Shown one piece after another: positions 53,050 to 61,635 of a stretch of DNA of 64,000 nt. The DNA lies in the NCBI GenBank assembly GCA_012517315.1, contig JAAYVE010000030.1:22253-86252 (forward strand), in the 5' to 3' direction. The stretch's first letter is position 1. Each line of letters opens with the position of its first letter. The notes under the pieces were generated by a model. The model was not told the origin of the DNA and did not search any database. It saw nothing but the letters and a program-made list of their open reading frames with translations. Source of the DNA: Deltaproteobacteria bacterium. GTDB lineage: Bacteria; Desulfobacterota; Syntrophobacteria; Syntrophobacterales; Syntrophobacteraceae. A program made the position numbers and the translations under genes.

Positions 53050-53085
53050 GAATCACAGGAAAAGTCCGCGTTCCAGGAAAATCTC

Positions 53086-53820
53086 TCACAGAAATCGCCG
53101 TGCGAGGACCGCATAGGTATTTCCACCCTCCCGAAGCGTCTCCTCGGTCAAACCCCCGAGGTGGGGTTCCCAGGAGAGGTTTGCCCACAGGTGCAGGCTG
53201 TAGGACCGCTCGAGGTGAAGGTCCACCGAAGAGAAGAGGTTCCGCAGCCCGTCCCCGTCCCACGTGTGCTTGAAAAACGATTCCCGGGGCTCCACATGAA
53301 CTGTCCCGGGATACGCCCTGGCCAGTTTCCCGGGGGTGATGACCGAGTGGACATTCCAGGAGAAATCGAAGACCTCTTCCATCACTGCACGCCATTTCAG
53401 GCCGAAGAAGGAATTCCTCTCCCCCATGAGGAACGCGTTGCAGAGGCCGTGGTCCCCTTCCACACCCATGACAAAGGGATGACTGTAGAGTTCCCGGGGC
53501 AGTCTGTTGATGAAGAGGGTATCCATGTCGGCATAGACCCCTCCTCGCGCGTTCAGGATTTCCAGCCGGAGGAAATCGGATTGGTGTGCGTAAACGAGCT
53601 CCCTGCCGTGCATTTCCCCTGGTGGTGAAACCCCGATGACCGTCACCCACGGTCGCACCTTCTCCCAATAGGGCCCGAAGGGTTCATGGCGGCAGTAAAG
53701 ACGGATGCGGTCGGGCTCATTCACCTCCCGGCACGAGCGCAGACATAGGTAATGAACAAGGTGGAATTCCTGGGGTTCAGACTTCAAGCCGTAAATGAAA
53801 TGAAAATCCTTGGGAATCAA
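53086..53820 (-). CDS. Glycosyltransferase with DXD motif (OCH1-like sugar-binding region)
   Basis: The 244-residue product matches the Gly_transf_sug family. It starts IPKDFHFIYG (compare IPKxIHxxWG), then HQSDFLRLEILNARGGVYADMDTLFI, with the nucleotide-sugar-binding DXD (ADMD). It ends in a region with HLWANLSW. It probably transfers a sugar to a glycan or lipid; donor and acceptor are unknown. It uses a TTG start behind TTAAGG. No other glycan genes are next to it. Confidence 0.86.
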   Translation of the reverse strand: MIPKDFHFIYGLKSEPQEFHLVHYLCLRSCREVNEPDRIRLYCRHEPFGPYWEKVRPWVTVIGVSPPGEMHGRELVYAHQSDFLRLEILNARGGVYADMDTLFINRLPRELYSHPFVMGVEGDHGLCNAFLMGERNSFFGLKWRAVMEEVFDFSWNVHSVITPGKLARAYPGTVHVEPRESFFKHTWDGDGLRNLFSSVDLHLERSYSLHLWANLSWEPHLGGLTEETLREGGNTYAVLARRFL

Positions 53821-53960
53821 GCAGCCTTAAGCCTTTTCGGACCATGAGGTTCCGGGGTTGACCGGCCCGCTCTCCCACCTGTCAGGGCCGCGCGTCACAA
53901 AGCCCCCCCGGCCGCTCGTGTTCACCTCTACTCCCTCCCTTTGGGCCCCGTCGCATGTCG

Positions 53961-54326
53961 TCACGGAACGGGGCGCAGATCATCCAGGTGGAGGGGAACC
54001 CTCATGCCGGTCTTTGTGGTGAGCACCCCTTGAACCTGGTTTCGGCGCACTGTCCCTCTAAATGAGTGGCCGCTGTGGTGCCGGGCTTCCAATTTCCCGC
54101 GGGAAATGGTTCCCTTGAAGTGGTAGGTGCTCGTTTCTCCGCCCAATGGGTAGAGATAGAGGACACCCTGGAGGGTTTCCCCCTCATTGACCACATCCAC
54201 TACGATCCTGTTGAGGAAATAGGAAGCTTCCCATCTCCCGGTGAGGTTCTCGCCCCTTGCAAGGGGGGCAGCTGCAGCAACAGCTACGACAAAGAAAAAA
54301 TAAACGGAGAAGAGCGTCTTCCACAT
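53961..54326 (-). CDS. Small exported protein of unknown function
   Basis: The 121-residue product starts MWKTLFSVYFFFVVAVAAAAPLARG, a signal peptide with likely cleavage after APLARG or AAA. The mature part is beta-rich, with GRWEASYFLNRIVVDVVNEGETLQGVLYLYP and repeats of short strands ending in polar turns. This may be a lipocalin-like or immunoglobulin-like small domain, which is only a guess. The ATG follows TTAGGGTCC. No family recognised. Confidence 0.7.
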   Translation of the reverse strand: MWKTLFSVYFFFVVAVAAAAPLARGENLTGRWEASYFLNRIVVDVVNEGETLQGVLYLYPLGGETSTYHFKGTISRGKLEARHHSGHSFRGTVRRNQVQGVLTTKTGMRVPLHLDDLRPVP

Positions 54327-54496
54327 GGACCCTAATTTCCACAGATCGTCCCGCGAGTCAATCCTCAGGGGTACTCGAGACAAAAAAGGGGAGAACGTTC
54401 GCTCTCCCCCGCGTCGCAGCATTTCTTGATCTGTCCGGAAAGAACCCGGCGGGCGGAAATCTTGGGACTGCCCATCCACGCCCGGCCGGATTCATT

Positions 54497-56164
54497 TTAT
54501 TCGGCTTCTTGAACCGCTTCGGCCAGTCTCCTGGATGTGACTTCTTCCGTAGAGTAGTCAGGCAGCAGAATGGGTGCCACAATGGGATTCTCCACCCCGG
54601 CCTGCGCCAGTTCCTCCTCGAACTTTCTCACGTGGTCGAGGGTCAGCTTCTTCACCACGACACCCTTTGCCAGGTACCTGGCCACCGAAACTCCGGCGCG
54701 TCGACCGAAGGTGATCACGTCCTGGAGGCTGTTTCCCATGAGGCGGTTTTCACCATGGAGGCCGCCAGTGCATTCCCCGGCACTGAAAAGGCCCGGAACC
54801 ACCGTTTCACAGTCGGCATTGATGGCGGTCCCACCGTTCTGGTAGTGGAGGGTCGGGTAGACGAGCATGGGTTCCTTGCTGATGTCGATCCCATGGCGGT
54901 CGAACTGGATGAACTTCGCCGGCAGTTCGCGCCGCACGGTGCCTTCCCCGTGGAGCAGATCGATCATGGGTGAATCAAGCCAGAGACCGAACCTGCCGGT
55001 TGGGGTGATAACGGCTTTCTTCTTTTCGGTGGCTTCCTTGATCAGTTCAGCCGATTCCACGTCCCTGGGTTCCAGGGGAAAGCAGAACTGTTCGCCGTCG
55101 ATGTTGAGCACATGGGCGCCGAGCCCCCGCACCTTTTCCGTGATGAGCAGGCCCACGTTCTGTTCGGGGTAAGCAACGCCGGTGGGATGGTACTGGGTGG
55201 AGGGCATGCAGGTGGTGCCTACTCCCGCCCGGTAGCACATGACCACGCCGTCCATGGTGGCGCCGTAGTGGTTGGTGGTGGCGAATCCCTTGATGTGAAG
55301 GCGCCCGTTGCCGCCGGTGGCGATGACCACGGCCCTCGCACGACAGATGAAGAATTCGCGGGTTTCCATATTGTAGAGGATCGCCCCGCCGCACTTGCCT
55401 TCTTCATCCAGCAGAATTTCGACGGCGGGAGTGAACTCCATCACGGTGATGCGTTCCCTGCGGTTGCGCACTTCGTCCCGGAGAACCCGCATGATCTCGG
55501 CCCCCGTCATGTCGCCTGCGGAATGCATGCGCTTGCGGGAGGAGCCGCCGAAGTGACGCACATCGAGCCTGCCGTCTGGAAGCTTATTGAACATCATCCC
55601 GAGGGATTCCAGCCAGGCAATGGAAAGGGGAGCGTCGTGGGCGAGCGCCGCCACGAGGTCAGGCTGGTTGGTGAAGTGGCCGCCGCCGATGGTGTCCATG
55701 TAATGATAAAAGGGGGAATCACATTCCTGGGTGGCCCCCTGGATTCCGCCTTCGGCCATCATCGTGTTGGCATCCCCATGGCGGAGCTTGGTCACCATGA
55801 GAACGTTCAAGCCCTCCTGGGACGCCATGAGGGCAGCAGAAGACCCGGCGCCGCCCGCGCCGACGATGAGCACATCATAATCGAAGTCGGGCTTGCTCAA
55901 ATCCACCTTGTCATGCTTGAGCATGGACTTGGATTCCAGGACCCTGGCGATCTCCTGGGGAACCACCAAACCCTTGTCCGGCCCCACTCTCAGTGCCACG
56001 CGGCCTTCCTTCTGGTAGTCGGGGTGGAATTTCTCCAGGACAACGGCTCTTTCCTCAAGGGTCAAGGCGGGAAAATGTTCCCCCCTCCGCGCTTTTTCCA
56101 CCCGCTCGGGACGCGTGGCCTCAACCCGCTTGATCAACTCTTTCATTTCGGGAGTGTAACCCAT
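54497..56164 (-). CDS. Fumarate reductase/succinate dehydrogenase flavoprotein subunit
   Basis: The 555-residue flavoprotein binds FAD via DVLIVGAGGAGSSAALMA and carries the catalytic-domain landmarks GGSSRKRMHSAGDMTG, STQYHPTG, and GGLHGENRLMGNSLQDVITFGRRAG. It interconverts fumarate and succinate. An N-terminal extension of about 100 residues precedes the FAD domain. The ATG at 56164 follows AAGGAG. It is the last gene of a four-gene run with an iron-sulfur subunit and HdrB/HdrC-like subunits, as in thiol- or menaquinol-linked fumarate reductases (TfrAB, MfrABE) and some type E succinate dehydrogenases. Confidence 0.92.
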   Translation of the reverse strand: MGYTPEMKELIKRVEATRPERVEKARRGEHFPALTLEERAVVLEKFHPDYQKEGRVALRVGPDKGLVVPQEIARVLESKSMLKHDKVDLSKPDFDYDVLIVGAGGAGSSAALMASQEGLNVLMVTKLRHGDANTMMAEGGIQGATQECDSPFYHYMDTIGGGHFTNQPDLVAALAHDAPLSIAWLESLGMMFNKLPDGRLDVRHFGGSSRKRMHSAGDMTGAEIMRVLRDEVRNRRERITVMEFTPAVEILLDEEGKCGGAILYNMETREFFICRARAVVIATGGNGRLHIKGFATTNHYGATMDGVVMCYRAGVGTTCMPSTQYHPTGVAYPEQNVGLLITEKVRGLGAHVLNIDGEQFCFPLEPRDVESAELIKEATEKKKAVITPTGRFGLWLDSPMIDLLHGEGTVRRELPAKFIQFDRHGIDISKEPMLVYPTLHYQNGGTAINADCETVVPGLFSAGECTGGLHGENRLMGNSLQDVITFGRRAGVSVARYLAKGVVVKKLTLDHVRKFEEELAQAGVENPIVAPILLPDYSTEEVTSRRLAEAVQEAE

Positions 56165-56223
56165 ATGATTCTCCTTCAAGCTAATCCAGATTCAAGGTTT
56201 CCGTTCAATGCGACGGCACAAGG

Positions 56224-57018
56224 CTACAGGTATTGGGTATCCTTGGGCATCCACGTTCCCAGAGGCGCCATGTCGGGTTCCCGCTCCCTTTCCTTGTAGA
56301 GCTTCTCCAGCTGGGCTTTGTCCATCTTCTGGAGGTTTTCCAGCATGGCATCGTACTTGCCGGACTCAATCTCCTGCACCCGCTTCCGGAGATGCTCCGC
56401 TTTGGGCTGGATGTACTTGCCGTAGATCCGGCGAACCAACTGGGCGATGTGATACTGGGGGAGTTCACCCATGCAGCGGCTGGCGCACAGGCCGCACTGG
56501 ATGCAATCGAAGGAAAGGTGAGCCGCCCTTGCGATGTCGCCCTGCTTGATGGCCGAGATGTAATCCAAAACCTGAACCCCCATGGGGCAGGCCTTCGTGC
56601 AATTGTTGCACGCCACACAGCGGAAAAGCTCGGGATAGAGGGCATGGACGCTTTCGGCCACGGGTTCGATCGCTTCGATATCGTAGCTGGCCCGGTTGGC
56701 GGGATAGAAGGGGATCTGGGCCAGGTACATGTTGGGTTCCACAACGGTCTGGCACGCCAGGCCGAAATGGAGTTTGTAGTCCCCTTCCTTGCGGTATACC
56801 GTCGGGCAGGCACCGCAGATACCGCCGCGACAGCCGGCTCCGCGCAGGAACTTGAAGCCGGCGTACTCCATCGCCTTCATGATGGTCAAGGTTTCCGGAA
56901 CTTCGTATCTCTTCCCCATCACATAGATGGGGATGGTCTTCGCACCCTTGGGAAGGATCGCCCGGTCCCCCGTGGCCACCTGCTGCACCGTCGCACAGTC
57001 ACAATCATGCTGAGACAT
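56224..57018 (-). CDS. Fumarate reductase/succinate dehydrogenase iron-sulfur subunit
   Basis: The 264-residue subunit has a plant-type 2Fe-2S domain (Cys63, 68, 71 and 89 in CRGGICGACP and GLACQ) and two 4Fe-4S/3Fe-4S motifs, CVACNNCTKACP and CIQCGLCASRC. This is the electron wire between flavin and the Hdr-like subunits. The N-terminus has an extra CDC pair (residues 6-8). It is encoded 59 bases before the flavoprotein. Confidence 0.92.
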   Translation of the reverse strand: MSQHDCDCATVQQVATGDRAILPKGAKTIPIYVMGKRYEVPETLTIMKAMEYAGFKFLRGAGCRGGICGACPTVYRKEGDYKLHFGLACQTVVEPNMYLAQIPFYPANRASYDIEAIEPVAESVHALYPELFRCVACNNCTKACPMGVQVLDYISAIKQGDIARAAHLSFDCIQCGLCASRCMGELPQYHIAQLVRRIYGKYIQPKAEHLRKRVQEIESGKYDAMLENLQKMDKAQLEKLYKEREREPDMAPLGTWMPKDTQYL

Positions 57019-57095
57019 CTTTGACTCTCCTTATTGACAACTGTTCATCCCTTCAACACAATTTCCCGTGTTCGATTGAATCCCGACACCCCATT

Positions 57096-57995
57096 CTAGG
57101 CAATGCCGGCAACCGCCTCCACGGCAAGATTCTTTGCCTTGAGAATCTCCGCCGAGCATTTCTCGTTCAGATCGAAACGGCAGGCCTCCTTGCCGAGCCC
57201 CAATGCTGCAGCCAAAAGCTGGGTGAAATAGAAAATGGGCAGGTTATTGGAGATCTTCCCGCTCTGGATCATTTCCCCCTGTTTTTTGGCCAGGTTGAAT
57301 TCACAGAGGGGGCAGCTCAGAACCAGCGCCTCCGCTCCGGCCTTGGCCGCACAGTCGAGAATGCCCGCCGCCACGTTCACGGCGTTTTCCGGGTTGGCAA
57401 GGATCTGATAGGAACCACAGCAGGTGAAGGCATCCGCAAAGTGGATCGGGGTGGCCCCGATGGCCTCGAGGAAATCGGTCATGAGCTGCGTCCCCCCCGG
57501 AGGTTCAATGGCCACGTTGCGAGGCCTCGCAAGGGTACAGCCGTAATAGATGGCCGCCTTCAGACCGTTCAGGGGATACTTCACCTTTGCCCGGATAGTG
57601 TCGAAACCGACCTCGTCCCGCAGAAAATTGAGGAAATGAACGACTTCCACCTCCCCGCTATAGTCCTTCTCTTCATCCATAAAATCGTTGATCGTCTTTC
57701 TCTTGACCGGATCGTCCCGCATGATCAGGTTGGCCCGGGCGAGAGAGTTGTAGCACATGGAACAAAGGGTGACGACCTTGTCACTGCCCTGTTCCATGGC
57801 GCGAACGAGGTCTCTCACCGGTGCGACGTGGTGGATGAGGTCATCGTCGGCCAGGGAATGCACCGCACCACAGCAATTCCAGCGGCTCAACTCTTGGAAG
57901 TCCACCCCAAGGGCCGCCATGGATGCAACGGCGGCATCTTCGAGGTTCTTCGCCTTCGTCTTCAGAGTACATCCAGGATAGTAAGTGACTTTCAT
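57096..57995 (-). CDS. HdrB-like (CCG domain) subunit of the fumarate reductase/succinate dehydrogenase
   Basis: The 299-residue protein has two CCG domains: one with CTL, WNCCGAV and CSMCYN, the other with GCTLA, FTCCGSY and CPLCEF. Such domains hold the noncubane clusters that reduce disulfides in heterodisulfide reductase, or interact with quinones in Mfr and SdhE systems. All cysteines are present, so both sites may be functional. The gene is between HdrC-like and iron-sulfur genes and is probably part of one complex. Confidence 0.92.
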   Translation of the reverse strand: MKVTYYPGCTLKTKAKNLEDAAVASMAALGVDFQELSRWNCCGAVHSLADDDLIHHVAPVRDLVRAMEQGSDKVVTLCSMCYNSLARANLIMRDDPVKRKTINDFMDEEKDYSGEVEVVHFLNFLRDEVGFDTIRAKVKYPLNGLKAAIYYGCTLARPRNVAIEPPGGTQLMTDFLEAIGATPIHFADAFTCCGSYQILANPENAVNVAAGILDCAAKAGAEALVLSCPLCEFNLAKKQGEMIQSGKISNNLPIFYFTQLLAAALGLGKEACRFDLNEKCSAEILKAKNLAVEAVAGIA

Positions 57996-58003
57996 AACAC
58001 CCC

Positions 58004-58411
58004 TCAGCTAGTCAATTTGCGGAAGCAGCTGACCATGGCGATCTGCGGCATTTCCTTGACGGTTTCCCCAGGCAGCTTCGAAGGTTCAACCATGTTTTCG
58101 TTCTTCCTGAGTGTCAGAAGACGGATAGCCTCCATCACTCTGGCGAGGTCGATGCCCCGGGGACAGTTGACTGTGCAGGAATGGCAGGAAGCGCAGGTCC
58201 AGCAGGTCTTGGTTTGCGCAATCGCTTCCTCCAGGCCAAGCTGCGTCATGCGCACGATGCGCCGCGGCATGACGTCCATCTCGCCGGACATGGGACAGGC
58301 CCCGCCACATGTGCCGCACTGGAAGCACTTGTAGATGTCCTGGCCACTCAGGTAAGCGACCTTGTCGATGAATTCACGCTTGATGGTTTTGTCTGAAATG
58401 TTGATCGGCAT
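58004..58411 (-). CDS. HdrC-like iron-sulfur subunit
   Basis: The 135-residue subunit has two 4Fe-4S motifs, CFQCGTCGGACP (Cys29, 32, 35, 39) and CWTCASCHSCTVNCPRG. It passes electrons between the HdrB-like protein and a redox partner. The ATG at 58411 is chosen, since the frame upstream lacks similarity. It is the first gene of the four-gene run, so transcription starts in the 1.1-kb gap upstream. There is only a GGGG motif before the ATG. Confidence 0.9.
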   Translation of the reverse strand: MPINISDKTIKREFIDKVAYLSGQDIYKCFQCGTCGGACPMSGEMDVMPRRIVRMTQLGLEEAIAQTKTCWTCASCHSCTVNCPRGIDLARVMEAIRLLTLRKNENMVEPSKLPGETVKEMPQIAMVSCFRKLTS

Positions 58412-59533
58412 GTCAATCCCCATTGTGTCTTGAGTTTGAAGAATACCGGGACGGGTGAAGTTCCTCCTCCAAGGGGAGCCGCTCAAGACCCCTCGCCCCC
58501 CGGACTCTCCGCCAACCGCTCCGGCAAAGACGCCACATCACGAGAAAACATTCACTTAAGTCCGCAAAAAAACAGAGCCTTCCGCCACCACCCCTCCCGG
58601 ATCGATTGATCCCCTGAAGGGAACCGCCCCCGCCGGTCATTGAGGACCGGGATCCCCCTTCCCATTTACCAACGACCCAATTCCAGGGGATCGAACAAAC
58701 CGCCTGAAAGCACCGGGGTTGAAGAAACCGGCATGAACTGCGACCTCATGCACTTCCTCGCGGATGGGGAAAGACAAACGGAAGGACTGCCGGAAAATTC
58801 GCCGAAAAAACAGGCTTGCTGATGGCGGCAAAGTGCCGAAAGCCTTTCACGGGGCAGGAAGAATCCCCCTTGAGGGATGACAAGACTCAAACGCATCGAA
58901 CCCGAAATTCCCCACTGGAAAAGGATACAGACTTTCGGACTGCTCAGACCTCGGTGTACGGAACATCCGGAAACAGCTTCAACGTTCTTGGGAGATTCAA
59001 TTCAACAGATACATATAAATGGATTTGAAGCGGCTTGTCAAATTATTTCCATCATTTTGCGGGCGCACAAGAATCATGTGATCAGCCGGGGAGACAGTTC
59101 CCTGAAACGCAAGGTCCGCTCCCCTGCCGACGTCGCCCAACCGATTCCATTGCCTGCACTCATGAATCGAGGCGAGGGGGAGTCGATTGTCGTCTCGAAC
59201 CGGAGGCGTTCATTCCCCTTCCTGTCCCACACTCCCCCTGGACACTGCGTTCCTGATGCATGCAATGGGAACCCCGTCGATTTCAGTTGATTCATGCCCG
59301 CATAGGTCTTAGTTTGCAAAGAATGTGGATGGTGCTTGCGGTGTCGCAGCGGCATCGTTTCGCGGGTTGCATGTCATTGCCGGTATGACGAAGGCGCATG
59401 CAGGTCGCGTTGTTTTTTTCACGCAACAAGAATCCAAACAGGAAACCAACACCCCGTGTCCTATTGATGCATCAGGTGGTTTGTCCTGGGCATTCAGAGG
59501 AAGAGGCCGGAAACCCTGTCGGAAGGATGCGAG
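58412..59533. other. 1.1-kb region without a supported gene between the hdrC-like gene and hflK
   Basis: Frames here (for example 58637-58831 minus, 58877-59290 plus and 59074-59355 minus) lack ribosome binding sites and recognisable domains. A 29-codon frame starting near 58733 is too weak to call. The most notable element is the minus-strand promoter at 59013-59041. An AT-rich stretch lies around 58990-59060. I see no RNA gene by eye, though a small RNA or long leader is possible. Confidence 0.6.
59013..59041 (-). promoter_or_regulatory. Strong sigma-70-like promoter, minus strand
   Basis: A perfect TTGACA (59041-59036) precedes TTATAT (59018-59013) by 17 bases. TATATG one base on is an equally good -10 at 18 bases. 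The nearest minus-strand gene is the hdrC-like gene, about 600 bases downstream, so the transcript would carry a long leader or be a separate RNA. Confidence 0.55.
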
Positions 59534-60658
59534 ATGGCTCAGTACAATTGGCCTCCCAAGCGAGAAGAGGAATTGATGATGTGGGTTGAAAAGCTCCGCG
59601 CTTTTGCGCAGCGCTTCGGCCCTGTTGGATACATCGCCCTTTTGGTGTTGATCACTCTCATCTGGCTCTCCACCGGTTTCTATATCGTCAGGCCCGGAGA
59701 ACAGGGAGTGGTCCGAAGGTTCGGTCGCCACGTGGCCACGACCGACCCGGGACTCAATTACCGGTTCCCTTATCCCGTGGAGACGGTGGATGTGGTGAAC
59801 GTAGCGAATATCCGCAGGGCCGAGGTGGGGTTCCGCACTGCAGCCACAGGCAAGGCGCAGGGCATCCTGGAAGAGGCTCTAATGCTCACGAAGGATGAAA
59901 ACATCGTTGAGGTGCAGGTGCTCATTCAGTATCGCATCAAGGATCCGGCTCTTTTTCTTTTTCAAGTTCAAAATCCTGAAGGGGTGCTGGCTAGCGCGGC
60001 TGAAGTGGCCCTGCGAAGCAGTGTCGGCCGGATGCGCATCGACGATGTCATCACGGAGCGACGAGCGGAAGTGCAGGCGGAGACCCAGCAGTTCCTGGAG
60101 CGTTTGCTGGATCATTACAATTCCGGGATCCTCATCACCGAGGTGCGCCTGCAGGTGGCCGATGCGCCTCTTCAGGTGAGGGACGCATTCCACGAAGTCG
60201 TCCGGGCGAGGGAAGACCGGGAGCGGCTCGTGAACGAGGCCCAGGCTTACATGGAAGATATCCTCCCCAGGGCCCGTGGGGAGTCGCGAAAGATCACGGA
60301 GGAATCCATCGCCTACCGTGAAGAGCGGATCCGGCGTGCCCGCGGCGATGCAAGCCGATTCATGCAGGTCCTGGAAGAGTATCGCAGGGCCCCCCTTGTG
60401 ACCCGGGAGCGCATGCACATCGAAGCCCTGGAGGAAATCCTTCCGCGGTCCAACAAGGTGATCCTGGGGCAGGGGAGTGACAGTGGGATCCTCCCGTTTC
60501 TTCCCTTGCGGAACATGCCGGGGGTTGCATCCTGGGAACGCAAAGAACCGGGCGCCCCTTCGGCGGGAGGAGAAAAGCCTGGGGGGTCTACGGCCGCATC
60601 GGAGAGGGGGCGAGCCACTCCTTTGAGGGACTTCTCCAGCGTTCGAGAGCGCCAGTAG
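59534..60658 (+). CDS. hflK: HflK, membrane-bound FtsH regulator
   Basis: The 374-residue protein starts at an ATG behind GGAAGGATG. A short N-terminal tail is followed by one membrane helix (GPVGYIALLVLITLIWLSTGFYIV) and then the SPFH domain with VRPGEQGVVRRFGR and YRFPYPVETVDVV. A long helix region has RARGESRKITEESIAYREERIRRARGD. HflK and HflC form a large membrane cage around the FtsH protease. The N-terminus is shorter than in E. coli, and the usual Gly-rich start is reduced. hflC follows after 13 bases. Confidence 0.95.
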   Translation: MAQYNWPPKREEELMMWVEKLRAFAQRFGPVGYIALLVLITLIWLSTGFYIVRPGEQGVVRRFGRHVATTDPGLNYRFPYPVETVDVVNVANIRRAEVGFRTAATGKAQGILEEALMLTKDENIVEVQVLIQYRIKDPALFLFQVQNPEGVLASAAEVALRSSVGRMRIDDVITERRAEVQAETQQFLERLLDHYNSGILITEVRLQVADAPLQVRDAFHEVVRAREDRERLVNEAQAYMEDILPRARGESRKITEESIAYREERIRRARGDASRFMQVLEEYRRAPLVTRERMHIEALEEILPRSNKVILGQGSDSGILPFLPLRNMPGVASWERKEPGAPSAGGEKPGGSTAASERGRATPLRDFSSVRERQ

Positions 60659-60671
60659 AGGAGGCACGCAC

Positions 60672-61595
60672 ATGCAGACGACCGACCGCGTATCCAGACC
60701 TTTCATTGTCTTCCTCATCGTTGCGGTGTTGGCTCTTGTTATCGGCCGCAGTGTCGTCATCGTGAACGAGACGGACCAGGCCATCATCACCCAGTTCGGT
60801 GAGTACCGCCGCACCATCAGCGAGGCGGGGCTTCACTTCAAGATTCCCTTCATCCAGAGCGTGACCTACCTGGAGCGCAGGACCCTCTCCTCCGACGCCA
60901 TGTCGCAGGAGTATCTGACCCTGGACAAGAAACGGGCCGTCGTGGACCACATCACGAGGTGGCGCATCACCGATCCCCTGCGCTTTTTTGTCACTGTCCG
61001 CACCGAATTGGGTGCACGGGCACGACTGGACGATATCGTTTTTTCCGAGCTGCGCCGGGAACTGGCGGTGCACAACCTGGAGGAGATCATCGCGGAGCAG
61101 CGGGAACAGATCATGGACGCGGTGGCCCAGTCCGCACGGGCACAGGCTGCCAATTTCGGCATTCACATCGTGGACGTGCGACTCAAGCGCGTAGATCTCC
61201 CCCCCGCAGTGCAAGACAGCGTTTTCAAGCGAATGGTGGCGGAACGCCAGAGGGAATCCGCAAGGTACCGCGCCGAGGGTGAAGAAAGGGGAGCCCGCAT
61301 CCGGGCTGAAGCGGAAAGGGAAAGGGCCGTCATCTTGGCCGATGCCCGTGAGCAGGCGCAGCGGATTCGCGGCGAGGGAGACGCCCAGGCGATCGCCATT
61401 TACGCGGAAGCATTGCAGCAGGATCCCGAATTCTATTCCTTCACCCGGAGGCTCGAGGCATACCGGAAGCTCCTGGGAGAAGGCGACCTTCTCGTCCTGG
61501 ACCAGGAATCCGATTTTTTTCGGTATCTCACGGGCCACACCCAGCCTGACAAAGGCTCTGCCGGGGGCGACAGGACGGCGACCGGCAACAGGTGA
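60672..61595 (+). CDS. hflC: HflC, partner of HflK
   Basis: The 307-residue protein has one N-terminal membrane helix (FIVFLIVAVLALVIGRSVVIV) and an SPFH domain with NETDQAIITQFGEYRR and GLHFKIPFIQSVTYLERR. Helices with RARAEAERERAV-type charge and the C-terminal segment YSFTRRLEAYRKLLG follow. With HflK it limits the access of FtsH to membrane proteins. The genes are adjacent and presumably expressed together. Confidence 0.95.
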   Translation: MQTTDRVSRPFIVFLIVAVLALVIGRSVVIVNETDQAIITQFGEYRRTISEAGLHFKIPFIQSVTYLERRTLSSDAMSQEYLTLDKKRAVVDHITRWRITDPLRFFVTVRTELGARARLDDIVFSELRRELAVHNLEEIIAEQREQIMDAVAQSARAQAANFGIHIVDVRLKRVDLPPAVQDSVFKRMVAERQRESARYRAEGEERGARIRAEAERERAVILADAREQAQRIRGEGDAQAIAIYAEALQQDPEFYSFTRRLEAYRKLLGEGDLLVLDQESDFFRYLTGHTQPDKGSAGGDRTATGNR

Positions 61596-61635
61596 TCCCT
61601 GCATCTCTCCGCCTTTGGACCATGCGTGAACCATC

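Noticed and set aside
58877..59290. Plus-strand frame of 137 codons before hflK
   Set aside because: No binding site, no domain, and unusual composition compared with nearby genes.
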